A stretch of DNA of 64,000 bases from an uncultured Acidimicrobiales bacterium (lineage in GTDB: Bacteria; Actinomycetota; Acidimicrobiia; Acidimicrobiales; SZUA-35), in assembly GCA_937922045.1 (NCBI GenBank), contig CAKZXA010000010.1, forward strand, positions 1 through 64,000. The letters are read 5' to 3'. Under the pieces are notes generated by a model. The model was not told the origin of the DNA and did no database searches. It saw only the letters and a list, made by a program, of their open reading frames with translations. Positions 17,312 through 25,753 of the stretch are shown here, piece by piece. Every line of letters starts with the position of its first letter. Positions within the stretch are counted from its first letter, which is position 1. The translations under genes and the position numbers were made by a program.

Positions 17312-17899
17312 TCAATTCAGCCGGGGACAGAAATGGCCGACCGGGTCGAGCGGCAACCCGCAGAGTCGGCAGGGAGGCCTGCCCTTTGTCATCAGCTCGT
17401 TGGTGCGGGCGAGAAAGGCTGCTGCCTGTTCAATCGAGATCTGGATGCGAACGGTCGCTCCGCTCGACTCGCCAAGGTCGAGGATGTCAAAAACATCTCG
17501 ATCTTCCTCGGTGTCGTCGGAAGCGTCGAGACCTTTCTCAAGAGCATCTTCCAATTCCAGCAGTTCTTCGGCCAGCTCAGGTGTGAACTCCTCGATGACC
17601 ACGACGAGTTGGGATCCTGTGCCCTGCTCGTCGACGCCAACAGCTATCTGACCGACCGTCCAATCGGGCTCTAGAGGTTCACGAAAGTTGGTGACTGGAA
17701 GCGGCTCGACCGGGGCAGGCAGATCTGCCAACAGGCCCTCAAGGAACTGGGCCAAGGCCTGTACCTGTTGTTTTTCGAGCTTCACCGAAACGATGTCGAA
17801 AGGGTCGCCTACCTGAAGGTAGAAGACCCGCTCGCCGGGTGCGCCTACCGTGCCGACGGTAAAGAGGGTGCTGTCTCTGAATTCGTACGACTGGCTCAT
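17312..17899 (-). CDS. DUF3090 protein with C-terminal zinc ribbon
   Basis: A 195-residue protein from ATG 17899. The N-terminal core has the family pattern (TVGTVGAPGERVFYLQ, VKLEKQQVQALAQFLEGLL). An acidic middle follows, then a C-terminal CxxC...HxxC-type zinc ribbon (CRLCGLPLDP, GHFCPR) typical of DUF3090. Its biochemical role is unknown. It lies between the phosphomutase-like and SCO1664-like genes in a conserved actinobacterial operon. Confidence 0.88.
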   Translation of the reverse strand: MSQSYEFRDSTLFTVGTVGAPGERVFYLQVGDPFDIVSVKLEKQQVQALAQFLEGLLADLPAPVEPLPVTNFREPLEPDWTVGQIAVGVDEQGTGSQLVVVIEEFTPELAEELLELEDALEKGLDASDDTEEDRDVFDILDLGESSGATVRIQISIEQAAAFLARTNELMTKGRPPCRLCGLPLDPVGHFCPRLN

Positions 17900-17927
17900 C
17901 ACTGCCTCCGAGGAGTACCGCTGCCGG

Positions 17928-18590
17928 CTAGCTCGGTACCAGGTTCGCGAGGTCATCGCCCATCGAGTTGACGCTCAACACGACAGGGCCGCCCGAGGTA
18001 AACAGGATGGCCGAGATCGAGCATGGCCCGACAACGATGCGCTGGAACAGGTCGAGGTGGGTTCCCATGGCGTCGGCTACCGCAGCCTTGATCGGGTCGG
18101 CGTGGGAGACGGCGACGATGGTCTCACCAGCGTGATTCTCGGCGAGGCCATGAAGGGTGCCGACAATGCGTTGCTGCATCTCGGAAAAGGACTCGCCCTC
18201 AGGGAACCGGAAACCGCTGGGGTACTTCTGAACCTGCGACCAGACCTTCAGCTTGTACAGATCGCTCAGCTTGCGTCCGGTCCATGAGCCGAAATCGGCT
18301 TCGAGGAGTCCCTTGTTGGTGCGAACCCGCAAGCCGAGGGCTTTGGCGATCGGCGCCGCGGTTTCCTTGGTTCGCTCCATCGGTGAGGCGTAAACCGCAC
18401 TCACCTTGCGCTTGGCCGACGAGCCGCTCAGGGCAGCGATGCGTTCGGCCGCACGCTCCGCTTGAGCGATTCCTGCGTCGCCGAGGTGGAGCCCAGGGGC
18501 CCGACCCGGCAAGACTTTGCCTGTCGTCGGCGTCTTGCCGTGGCGAACCAGGAGAACGAGCGTCGGTTTTTGCGACGGAGAGGGTGCCAT
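17928..18590 (-). CDS. Histidine phosphatase, MSMEG_4193-type phosphomutase-like protein
   Basis: A 220-residue member of the phosphoglycerate-mutase/histidine-phosphatase superfamily. The N-terminal catalytic motif LVRHGKTPTTGKVLPGR contains the phospho-accepting His. The second histidine lies in AVSHADPIKAAVADAMG, and ASPMERTKETAAPIA is the usual proton-donor loop. The operon context (DUF3090, SCO1664) matches the MSMEG_4193 family rather than glycolytic mutases. It is divergent from the uracil-DNA glycosylase gene, 33 bp away. Confidence 0.87.
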   Translation of the reverse strand: MAPSPSQKPTLVLLVRHGKTPTTGKVLPGRAPGLHLGDAGIAQAERAAERIAALSGSSAKRKVSAVYASPMERTKETAAPIAKALGLRVRTNKGLLEADFGSWTGRKLSDLYKLKVWSQVQKYPSGFRFPEGESFSEMQQRIVGTLHGLAENHAGETIVAVSHADPIKAAVADAMGTHLDLFQRIVVGPCSISAILFTSGGPVVLSVNSMGDDLANLVPS

Positions 18591-18623
18591 TAGGCCAAAC
18601 CCTATCTACGGTTCGGGCTAACT

Positions 18624-19334
18624 ATGACCGATGCGGCTCCAGATTCAATGAATTCAGCACAACTTCCAGCTCGCGACGTGCTGGCTGTTGTTGAGGCTGA
18701 GGTGACCGCATGCCGCGCCTGTCCCCGTCTGGTTGCGTGGCGAGAGCAAGTGGCGCTCGAAAAGCGAGCATCCTTCGCCGATTGGGAGTATTGGGGTCGT
18801 GGTGTTCCGCTGTTTGGTGACCCCGAGGCCAAGGTTGCGGTGATCGGCCTCGCCCCCGCCGCCCATGGAGCCAACCGAACCGGCCGCATGTTCACCGGTG
18901 ATCGTTCGGGCGACTGGCTCTTTCGGGCCATGCACCGAGCTGGTTTCGCCAACCAGCCGTCGAGCACCGACCGTGACGATGGGCTAACCCTGACCGGAGC
19001 GATCGTAACCTCGCCGGTAAAGTGTGCCCCACCGGCAAACAAGCCGACGCCGCAGGAGCGCGACACCTGCCGGGGCTTCCTCGAACGGGAGATTGCGGCC
19101 GTTGACCCCAGGGTGTTCATCGCCCTCGGCGGGTTCGCCTACCAGGCCCTGTGCAGCCACCTCGGCGTGAAGCCTCGACCGAAGTTCGGCCATGGTGTTG
19201 AGGTGGAAGCACCCGACGACCGCATCATCATCTGCAGCTACCACGTCAGTCAGCAAAACACCTTCACGGGCCGCCTCACCGAGGAGATGCTCGACGCCGT
19301 CTTCTCTAGAGCCCGCGAGATCGTCGAGCTCTAG
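18624..19334 (+). CDS. Type-5 uracil-DNA glycosylase (UdgB-like)
   Basis: A 236-residue iron-sulfur uracil-DNA glycosylase. CRACPRLVAWREQ near the N-terminus and later cysteines (KCAPP, ERDTCRGF) can ligate a 4Fe-4S cluster. Motif A is GLAPAAHGANRTGRMFTGD, which lacks the usual polar Asn/Asp of families 1 and 4, as expected for family 5. Motif B is HVSQQNTFTGRLT. Family-5 enzymes remove uracil, hypoxanthine and other deaminated bases. The gene is divergent from the phosphomutase-like operon. Confidence 0.87.
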   Translation: MTDAAPDSMNSAQLPARDVLAVVEAEVTACRACPRLVAWREQVALEKRASFADWEYWGRGVPLFGDPEAKVAVIGLAPAAHGANRTGRMFTGDRSGDWLFRAMHRAGFANQPSSTDRDDGLTLTGAIVTSPVKCAPPANKPTPQERDTCRGFLEREIAAVDPRVFIALGGFAYQALCSHLGVKPRPKFGHGVEVEAPDDRIIICSYHVSQQNTFTGRLTEEMLDAVFSRAREIVEL

Positions 19335-19379
19335 GTTGATCTCGTCGGCGTTAGCAAGCGCTGCTACCGTCAACACCCA

Positions 19380-19751
19380 ATGATCCAACATCCGAGGAGA
19401 GGGAAAGCCGAACAAGGCAGACTGGTGAGGTCGACGGCCGCCCTGTTCGGTGCTGTGGTCTTCATCGCTACGCTCGTGTCCTGCCGCGGTGAGATCCCAA
19501 CCGAGGACTTCTCGGCCCTGAACCGGGAAGGCTTTCTGACCGCCTGTGTTCGTCCGCTCGACGACCCTCGCCTGGTCAGCGATGTTTGTCGCTGTGTCTT
19601 TGACCGGGCAGAAGGGGAACTCGGTTATGAGCGCTTCGCCGAGTTGGATGAGCAGCTTCGGCTCGACCCATCCTCCGGTCTGCCCGAGGACTTCGTCGAG
19701 ATCGTGGCCGACTGCTTCCTCGATGCGTCAGGTCTGAACGACGCCGAGTAG
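19380..19751 (+). CDS. Small secreted lipoprotein of unknown function
   Basis: A 123-residue protein with basic residues (RRGK...RLVR), a hydrophobic helix (about 19-34) and a lipobox TLVSC with Cys35 as the likely lipid-bearing residue. The mature part has four cysteines (ACVRP, VCRCVFD, ADCFLD) that could form disulfides. I do not recognise a family. It starts 45 bp after the UDG gene and converges on the FrhB-like gene with an 8-bp gap. Confidence 0.65.
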   Translation: MIQHPRRGKAEQGRLVRSTAALFGAVVFIATLVSCRGEIPTEDFSALNREGFLTACVRPLDDPRLVSDVCRCVFDRAEGELGYERFAELDEQLRLDPSSGLPEDFVEIVADCFLDASGLNDAE

Positions 19752-19759
19752 AGGGTTAG

Positions 19760-20929
19760 CTACTTCTTTTTGGTGATGCCGACGCTGGCTTCACCGTTGG
19801 CCCACTCAGGCCAACGAGCACGGCTTTTCTCGGCCAAGCGATGCATCAAGGCCACTGCGGCCGGGTCGTCATCGCCGGGTCGGGTTTCAATCACACCGTC
19901 CTTGATCATGGCGTCGATCACGGCCCGACCAAGATCGGTGCGGACCACGGTGAGCGTCCAATCAGTCTCGTTGCCGATACCGCCGGTGGAAATGTCGGCA
20001 TGCTCGGCTGCGAAGTCTGGGCAGTAATTGCAGCCCTCGCGAGTCCAGGCGTGGCATTCCTTCAAATTGATCTCGTGGTAGTCGCCGTTGTCCATCCAGA
20101 CCTGGAAGACACCCTTGATGTTCATCTTGACGATGTTTTCTTTGCGCAGGCCGTACTTCAGGTAGAACAACTCGTCGAACATGGAATCGTCGAAGCTCTT
20201 TGAGCACAACAGGCCGATGTTCAGCTTGATCGGTTTGGAGACCTTGCCAACCTTGCGATGCCACATGACGGGGGCGATCGAGGTCTGACAGCTCATACCG
20301 ACCAGGGCCAAATTCTCCAAGCCCTTCTCCATGGCTTCGTCGAACGCCATCGTGTTGGCCGAGTAGGTGTAGCGGCTACCAGCACCGGCCAGAACCTCTT
20401 GGGCATTGGTTGCGACTGCGGGCTTGGCCTTCCAGCCGCCGCTGCCGCCTTCAAGGGTGGAGACGAGGGCACCGTCGATGATGTTGTTTTCCAGGCACCA
20501 GATGAGAATGGCGGAGACGAGTCCACCGTCCTGGCCTGCGTCGTAGACGGCGTCGTCCTTGGCTCGGACCAGAAGGATGTCTTTGTAAATGCCCGACATC
20601 TCGTCGGAGCTGCGGGCTCGGCCAAACAGGTGCTCGTCCGCTTCGGTCTCCCAGGATCGAAAGCGAGGGCATGCCCGCGTACAGGAGGTGCAACCCTTCT
20701 CGCCGTGACCACAGTTGGTCTCGCCCAGCTCCTCTTCAAGGTGGTACGGCTTGTAGGCGCCAGGCTCGTGCTTGTAGCCGATGACATCGTGAGGACAAGC
20801 GATGACGCAGCCGGCACAACCGGTGCACAGGCCCGAGGTGATCACCTCGTCGTAGAGCTCTTTCCACTGAAACGTCCAGCGCTTCTTCGGCGCAGGGCTC
20901 GTTTGGGGCGCTGTCTGTGTATCGGTCAT
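19760..20929 (-). CDS. FrhB-like iron-sulfur flavoprotein (coenzyme F420 hydrogenase/dehydrogenase beta-subunit family)
   Basis: A 389-residue protein with an N-terminal ferredoxin-like module (CTGCAGCVIACPHDVIG and CTSCTRACPRF), then the FrhB N- and C-terminal domains (GQDGGLVSAILIWCLE, GMSCQTSIAPVM, NIGLLCSKSF, CNYCPDFAAEHADISTGGIG). Family members use flavin and iron-sulfur clusters to exchange electrons between F420 or ferredoxin and another substrate. No hydrogenase subunits are nearby, so it probably acts alone as a dehydrogenase/reductase. ATG 20929 is preferred over the codon 9 bases upstream. Confidence 0.85.
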   Translation of the reverse strand: MTDTQTAPQTSPAPKKRWTFQWKELYDEVITSGLCTGCAGCVIACPHDVIGYKHEPGAYKPYHLEEELGETNCGHGEKGCTSCTRACPRFRSWETEADEHLFGRARSSDEMSGIYKDILLVRAKDDAVYDAGQDGGLVSAILIWCLENNIIDGALVSTLEGGSGGWKAKPAVATNAQEVLAGAGSRYTYSANTMAFDEAMEKGLENLALVGMSCQTSIAPVMWHRKVGKVSKPIKLNIGLLCSKSFDDSMFDELFYLKYGLRKENIVKMNIKGVFQVWMDNGDYHEINLKECHAWTREGCNYCPDFAAEHADISTGGIGNETDWTLTVVRTDLGRAVIDAMIKDGVIETRPGDDDPAAVALMHRLAEKSRARWPEWANGEASVGITKKK

Positions 20930-20977
20930 CGAGACCAATCTAGCCGTGGCCTTGGCCCGGCACGAAAGCGGCGTCGA

Positions 20978-22552
20978 TTAGAGAGGCGACAGGACGTCGG
21001 CGATGCGAGTGGCCATGTCGTGGGCGAAGGCCTCGGTAACCCCGATCGGGGTGCCGGGCACCGTCTCGCCCAGATGGTTCGCCACATGGCAGGTGCCGTC
21101 GGTGTCGATCTGCATGATCGTTCCGCAGTATGACGGGAGCTCGTCTACCGTTTCGGCGATGACGATCAGGCCCATCTCGTTGTTCATGACCTTTTCGTGA
21201 TCGAGGCCGGCACTGTCGAAGTATTCGATGCCGTCGGCCACGACAACGGTGTAGGAATCATCTTCGGTAGGGAAGAACGAGCGGGGCAGGGCTGATGTCC
21301 ACGACCAGGTATCGACGTTCGCTTTGGCGGTGACGATCGAGAATTCCAGCTCACCGGGTGCGCTGAGTGCAGCGAGCGACAGCATGGCATGGCGTGAGCA
21401 GGCCACCGCACCCGTGCGGGAACCGACGATGCCAAGCGGGCCGAAGAGGAGGTTGGCGGTGACCGGAACCCAGGGCAGCAAGGCCATAGCGAAAATGGGA
21501 TCGTGGAGGGCATCGGGAATACGCTCGGGGTCGTCGAAGCGGGGCTCCCACGGAATGTTGGCGAAGGCCGCACTGAACCGCCCAAACATTGTGTGCGACG
21601 CTGTTCGATCCCACAGACCTGGCTCGAGACGGGTCAGGCGCGACTTCAGCTCCTCGGGGTGAGGGTGAAGTTGGCGATGGCGCTCGGCCATGGAAGATCG
21701 GCTGGCTCGAACCTTGGCCAGGAACGACCATTCGGCTGCACTCAGGGCCAGCGGCTTGCCGTCGATGCCGGTGAGGAGGGGAGCGTCGCTCAGTCCAACG
21801 ATGTCGGTGGGCTGCGGGATTGGTTCCCCCGGCTCGAACTCAGGGACCTTTATCGGCCCCGGCCCACTGAGCATGGCTTCGATGTTTTGGGCCTTGATCA
21901 AGGGCGACAGTGGCTTGCGCGGTGGTCGCACCACGAAACATGCGCTGCCCACGTTCAGGACGCCGTCGAGCCCGAGTGGGGTGGGTTCGACCACGTTGGC
22001 ATCGTCGACGATGGCCGATGCAGTCCCCGGTAAGACGACGACCTGATCGTTTTCAACGACTCGAACGGTAAAGGAGGCGCCCTCGATGGACTCGCTGAAT
22101 TGAAAGGCGCCGTAGTCGAGGGGCATGACAGAGCCGCTGGTTAAGCCGGCGACTTGGCGCATCTCCATCGGCGCTTGTTCCTCAGCCGTGGTCTGCCGGG
22201 AGCGATTGACGGGTGGGATGATCTCGGAGGTTGCTTCGCCCGATGAGGGGAGCATCGTCGGGGCGCCATCGACTGTCGGGGCGCCATCTACTGTCGGGGC
22301 GCCCGCAGCCAGCTCATCGGCGGCATGGTCTGCGGTTGAGGTTGCCGCCCCCTGCCCTGGAGACTCGGGGAAGGTGATCCCGTGGTTCGCGGCGTCAAGA
22401 TCAACATCGCCGTCGATCCGATCGGGTACGGCTGTGGTCTCGATCGATTGGTCGATGGCTTCGGCTGGCGCCGAATCGGCGTCAACATCTGGGTGATCAT
22501 CAGGCGTGACGCCTGCATCCGTACCTCTGTTGTGATTTGTTTGATCGACCAT
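20978..22552 (-). CDS. EssC/FtsK-like N-terminal (FHA-type) region protein lacking the ATPase motor
   Basis: A 524-residue protein. Residues 1-135 are low-complexity, acidic and Thr/Ala-rich, including a 3x6-residue repeat (GAPTVD). Residues ~135-215 look like a degenerate FHA domain (GLTSGSVMPLDYG... FVVRPPR). Residues ~275-520 contain AERHRQLHPHPEELKSRL, LWDRT, PVTANLLFGPLGIVG and TWSWTSALPRSFF. These resemble the segment that precedes the first motor domain in FHA-containing FtsK/EssC proteins. No Walker A motif is present anywhere. The family call comes from recognising these patterns by eye; function is unknown. Confidence 0.5.
   Translation of the reverse strand: MVDQTNHNRGTDAGVTPDDHPDVDADSAPAEAIDQSIETTAVPDRIDGDVDLDAANHGITFPESPGQGAATSTADHAADELAAGAPTVDGAPTVDGAPTMLPSSGEATSEIIPPVNRSRQTTAEEQAPMEMRQVAGLTSGSVMPLDYGAFQFSESIEGASFTVRVVENDQVVVLPGTASAIVDDANVVEPTPLGLDGVLNVGSACFVVRPPRKPLSPLIKAQNIEAMLSGPGPIKVPEFEPGEPIPQPTDIVGLSDAPLLTGIDGKPLALSAAEWSFLAKVRASRSSMAERHRQLHPHPEELKSRLTRLEPGLWDRTASHTMFGRFSAAFANIPWEPRFDDPERIPDALHDPIFAMALLPWVPVTANLLFGPLGIVGSRTGAVACSRHAMLSLAALSAPGELEFSIVTAKANVDTWSWTSALPRSFFPTEDDSYTVVVADGIEYFDSAGLDHEKVMNNEMGLIVIAETVDELPSYCGTIMQIDTDGTCHVANHLGETVPGTPIGVTEAFAHDMATRIADVLSPL
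22257..22310. repeat. In-frame coding repeat, 3 x 18 bp
   Basis: GTCGGGGCGCCATCGACT, GTCGGGGCGCCATCTACT and a third diverged copy encode tandem GAPTVD-type hexapeptides in the disordered N-terminal part of the EssC-like protein. Confidence 0.88.
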
Positions 22553-22737
22553 GATGCTCCGACTGCACAGCGGCCATATGCAGGCTGAACTCGTTCCTGC
22601 TGAGGTTATTTAAGTTGCGTCAGCAAGTGTATGGCCAGCTCGCCAGCTTTGTCGAAGGTTCAACAATGCCATGTCGCCTATGGCTGGGGAATACAACCGA
22701 ACAGGCTGTCTCTGTTCGATGGGTATATCTACCTACT

Positions 22738-23400
22738 CTACTGGCGATAGGCCGCCGTGAGGTCCGCGATGGCTCCCGCCCGTTCGAGCCTGAGTTCAGC
22801 ACACGGTTGGCGGCTGGCACAACCCTCGATGTGATCGTTCACGATCCCCATCGCTTGGAGGGCAGCGTAGGCCGTCGTCGGCCCAACGAATGTGAATCCT
22901 CGCTTCTTCAGCTGCTTCGACAGGCTGGTGGAGGCCTCGGTGATGGCCGGAACATCACTGAAACTCTGAGGTCCCGGTCGGCCGACGTCGTCGCGAGCCG
23001 GGTCCTCGGTCGACCAGATCAGGCCGGCCAACGTCTCGCCAGCAACATGCATGTCGAGAAGGCATTGCGCATTGTTGATCGTCGCCTCGATCTTGCCGCG
23101 ATGTCGGATGATGCCTTCGTCGCCGAGTAGCCGTGCGACGTCGCCGTCATCGAAAGCAGCGACCGTCTCGGCGTCGAAATTGTCGAACGCCTCTCGAAAG
23201 TTTGGTCTTTTGCGCAGGATGGTCAGCCAGGACAGGCCGGATTGAAAACCTTCGAGACACAGCTTTTCGAAGAGCGTGCGCTCGTCGACGGTGGTTCGGC
23301 CCCATTCGGTGTCGTGATAGTGAATGTAGATATCTGGCGAGGAACCCCACCCGCATCGAGCGACCCCGTCTTCACCAAGTACCAGAGCTTCGTCAGCCAT
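22738..23400 (-). CDS. tag: DNA-3-methyladenine glycosylase I
   Basis: Specifically excises 3-methyladenine from DNA. At 220 residues from ATG 23400, it shows the family signatures CGWGSSPDIYIHYHDTEWG at the N-terminus and LCLEGFQSGLSWLTILRKRPNFREAFDNFD. The C-terminal NDHIEGC provides the His/Cys zinc ligands, which pair with the N-terminal Cys and His. The longer upstream frame is rejected: its first 50 residues lack family resemblance. Nothing gene-like lies in the 185-bp spacer between it and the EssC-like gene. Confidence 0.93.
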   Translation of the reverse strand: MADEALVLGEDGVARCGWGSSPDIYIHYHDTEWGRTTVDERTLFEKLCLEGFQSGLSWLTILRKRPNFREAFDNFDAETVAAFDDGDVARLLGDEGIIRHRGKIEATINNAQCLLDMHVAGETLAGLIWSTEDPARDDVGRPGPQSFSDVPAITEASTSLSKQLKKRGFTFVGPTTAYAALQAMGIVNDHIEGCASRQPCAELRLERAGAIADLTAAYRQ

Positions 23401-23473
23401 GGCAGACACCCTAGACCAGACCGTGAGCTGAGCTAGGGGCGCTTTTGCCGAGCCCTCAACGACGCTGGTCGGC

Positions 23474-23833
23474 CTAGTGCTCCGGAGTCTGCTCATCGAG
23501 GGTGGGTAGCTCATCGGGCATGAGGGCGGTGCCACTCTGTCGTTGCGCATCGATCAGATCTCGATCGCATGTCCAGCAGAGATACTCCGACCGGGTCGAC
23601 ACGATAGAGAGTTGGGTACCGCGAGATTTCTCCACGATGGCGACCGGAGCGGCGTAGAGATCGGTTGAATCACATCGCGGGCATCGACGCGAGGTGTCTC
23701 GATCCCAGGCGCATTCACAGCTCAAACAACAGATGCGAATGACGAACTCGCCGTCGGTTCGCTCCTGACGCTCGCCGCTCAGATCTTCGGTCTCGCCACA
23801 AGCAGGGCAAGCGATCTCGTCTACTGCTGCCAT
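23474..23833 (-). CDS. Small multi-zinc-ribbon protein
   Basis: A 119-residue protein from ATG 23833; a TTG at 23854 would add seven residues. It contains four Cys pairs, CPACG, CCLSC, CPRCDS and CWTC, spaced so that two zinc ribbons could form. The middle segment (LYAAPVAIVEKSRGTQ) is basic and beta-rich. I recognise no named family. Nucleic-acid binding or a structural role is possible. It lies just downstream of cysC on the same strand (54-bp gap). Confidence 0.65.
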   Translation of the reverse strand: MAAVDEIACPACGETEDLSGERQERTDGEFVIRICCLSCECAWDRDTSRRCPRCDSTDLYAAPVAIVEKSRGTQLSIVSTRSEYLCWTCDRDLIDAQRQSGTALMPDELPTLDEQTPEH

Positions 23834-23887
23834 TCCTCTACCGTAGTCGCTCAACCGAAAGCGCTCACCGTGGGCTGAGCGTCCAGA

Positions 23888-24472
23888 TCAGAGCGTGGTG
23901 GCGAGGTCGGCTGCCATAGCTGAGGCCGAACCGAACGAGGGTGCGTAGGTGCGCTCGGGGTTGAGTGGGGCTTCGTAGGGATCGTCGATCCCGGTCATGC
24001 CGGTGATTTCGCCCGACCGTGCGCGCTTGTACAACCCCTTTGGATCGCGGACCTCGCACTCTTCGAGTGAGGTATCCATGAAAACTTCAACGAAGGGCAA
24101 GTCGGCCTCCTTGTGGAGGTCGCGAGCGAAATCTCGGGCTGCTCGATACGGACTGACCAGAGGCACGATGGCGATGACGCCAGCATCGGCGAAGAGCCGT
24201 GCCACGTGGGCGACCCGGCGGACATTCTCATCTCGATCGGCGGCCGAGAAACCAAGGTCTCCGTTGAGACCCTGGCGCAGATTGTCGCCGTCGAGCAGGT
24301 AGGCCGGACGGCCGGTCTCGATCAGCAGCTTCTCCAGCTGAACGGCCACCGTCGACTTGCCGGAGCCGGAGAGGCCGGTGAGCCAGACGGTGGCGCCGTC
24401 GTTGCCGGTGGCACGCCAACGTTGAGCGCGAGCGACGTCGCTGGCGTGCCAGGTGGTGTTCTCGGTGCGCAC
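23888..24472 (-). CDS. cysC: Adenylylsulfate kinase
   Basis: Phosphorylates adenosine 5'-phosphosulfate (APS) to PAPS. The 194-residue protein has the P-loop TGLSGSGKSTVA, LDGDNLRQGLNGDLGF (APS-binding), and FVEVFMDTSLEECEVRDPKGLYKRARSG. It starts with GTG, 15 bp after cysN, and ends the cysDNC operon. Confidence 0.95.
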   Translation of the reverse strand: MRTENTTWHASDVARAQRWRATGNDGATVWLTGLSGSGKSTVAVQLEKLLIETGRPAYLLDGDNLRQGLNGDLGFSAADRDENVRRVAHVARLFADAGVIAIVPLVSPYRAARDFARDLHKEADLPFVEVFMDTSLEECEVRDPKGLYKRARSGEITGMTGIDDPYEAPLNPERTYAPSFGSASAMAADLATTL

Positions 24473-24487
24473 GTCAGGCCAGCGAAT

Positions 24488-25753
24488 CTACTCGGTTGTC
24501 CGGATCATGCCAGCACCGACGGTGACGTTGGTGGTCTCATCGACGAGGATGAAACTACCGGTCTCGCGATTCTGACGGTAGCTGTCAGCAAAAAGAGGCT
24601 GGGTGATCCGTAGACGAACCCGGCCGATCTCGTTCAAGCTGAGCGCTGTAGCTCCGGTGTCTCGGTTAAGGGTGTTGATGTCGAGTCGGTAGCGGAAGTC
24701 TTGGACCATGGCTCGAGCCCACTTCGTCGTGTGCTTGATCGCCAACTTGGAGCCCTTCGTCAGCTGCGATGCTTCAGACATCCAGCACACCATGGCTTCG
24801 ATGTCTTGAGTGACGGTTGGCTGGTTGTTAACACGACAGATCATGTCGCCCCGGCTCACGTCAAGCTCGTCTTCGAGCTGAACGGTTACGGCCATAGGGG
24901 CGTAGGCCTCGGGGATCTCACCGTTCGGTCCGTGGATGGCTTTGATCTTGGAGGTGAAGCCGGTGGGCAGCACGGCGATCTCATCGCCAGCTTTCAGCAC
25001 GCCGCCGGCCACCGAGCCCGCATAGCCGCGGAAGTCGTGGTGCTCGGTGCTCTGAGGGCGAATCACGTACTGAACCGGGAAGCGAACATCGACCATGTTT
25101 CGATCCGAGGCGATATGAACCTCTTCGAGATGGTGGAGCAGGGTGGCGCCGTTGTACCAATCCATGTTGGCCGAGCGATCGACGACGTTGTCGCCGTGCA
25201 GGGCCGACATGGGGATGAAGGTGAGGTCGGGCACGTCGAGGCGGGTGGCGAATTCGGCGTACTCGGCTCGAATCCGTTCGAAGACCTCCTGGTCATAGTC
25301 GACCAGATCCATCTTGTTTACCGCCAACACCAGGTGGGGGATGCGCAGCAGGGAGGCGATGAACGAATGTCGGCGAGACTGCTCGGTCATTCCCTTGCGG
25401 GCGTCGATCAGGATGATGGCCAGATCAGCGGTCGAAGCGCCGGTCACCATATTTCGCGTGTACTGAATATGGCCGGGCGTGTCACCGATAATGAACTTGC
25501 GGCGCGGGGTGGTGAAGTAGCGGTGGGCGACGTCGATCGTGATGCCCTGTTCGCGTTCAGCCCTGAGGCCGTCGGTAAGCAGGGCCAGGTTGGTGTGCTC
25601 GTCGCCGCGCTCGCGGCTGGTGGCTTCAACGGCTTCTAGTTGATCTTCGAAGATCGACTTGGAGTCGTAGAGCAACCGTCCGATAAGTGTTGATTTGCCG
25701 TCGTCGACCGAACCAGCGGTGGCAAGGCGAAGAATATCCATGTTGGCACTCAT
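24488..25753 (-). CDS. cysN: Sulfate adenylyltransferase subunit 1 (GTPase)
   Basis: GTPase subunit of ATP sulfurylase, 421 residues. It has G1 GSVDDGKSTLIGRLLYDS, effector-region EQGITIDVAHRYF, G3 DTPGH and G4 NKMD, followed by EF-Tu-like beta-barrel domains. Its start codon overlaps the cysD stop (TAATG), indicating translational coupling of the heterodimer subunits. It is separate from cysC rather than fused as in CysNC proteins. Confidence 0.96.
   Translation of the reverse strand: MSANMDILRLATAGSVDDGKSTLIGRLLYDSKSIFEDQLEAVEATSRERGDEHTNLALLTDGLRAEREQGITIDVAHRYFTTPRRKFIIGDTPGHIQYTRNMVTGASTADLAIILIDARKGMTEQSRRHSFIASLLRIPHLVLAVNKMDLVDYDQEVFERIRAEYAEFATRLDVPDLTFIPMSALHGDNVVDRSANMDWYNGATLLHHLEEVHIASDRNMVDVRFPVQYVIRPQSTEHHDFRGYAGSVAGGVLKAGDEIAVLPTGFTSKIKAIHGPNGEIPEAYAPMAVTVQLEDELDVSRGDMICRVNNQPTVTQDIEAMVCWMSEASQLTKGSKLAIKHTTKWARAMVQDFRYRLDINTLNRDTGATALSLNEIGRVRLRITQPLFADSYRQNRETGSFILVDETTNVTVGAGMIRTTE

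Noticed and set aside
16513..17586. 357-codon plus-strand frame over SCO1664 and DUF3090 genes
   Set aside because: Antisense shadow of two conserved genes; no recognisable domain.
24701..25639. 312-codon plus-strand frame opposite cysN
   Set aside because: Shadow of the GTPase gene; Val/Gly/Asp-rich mirror composition.
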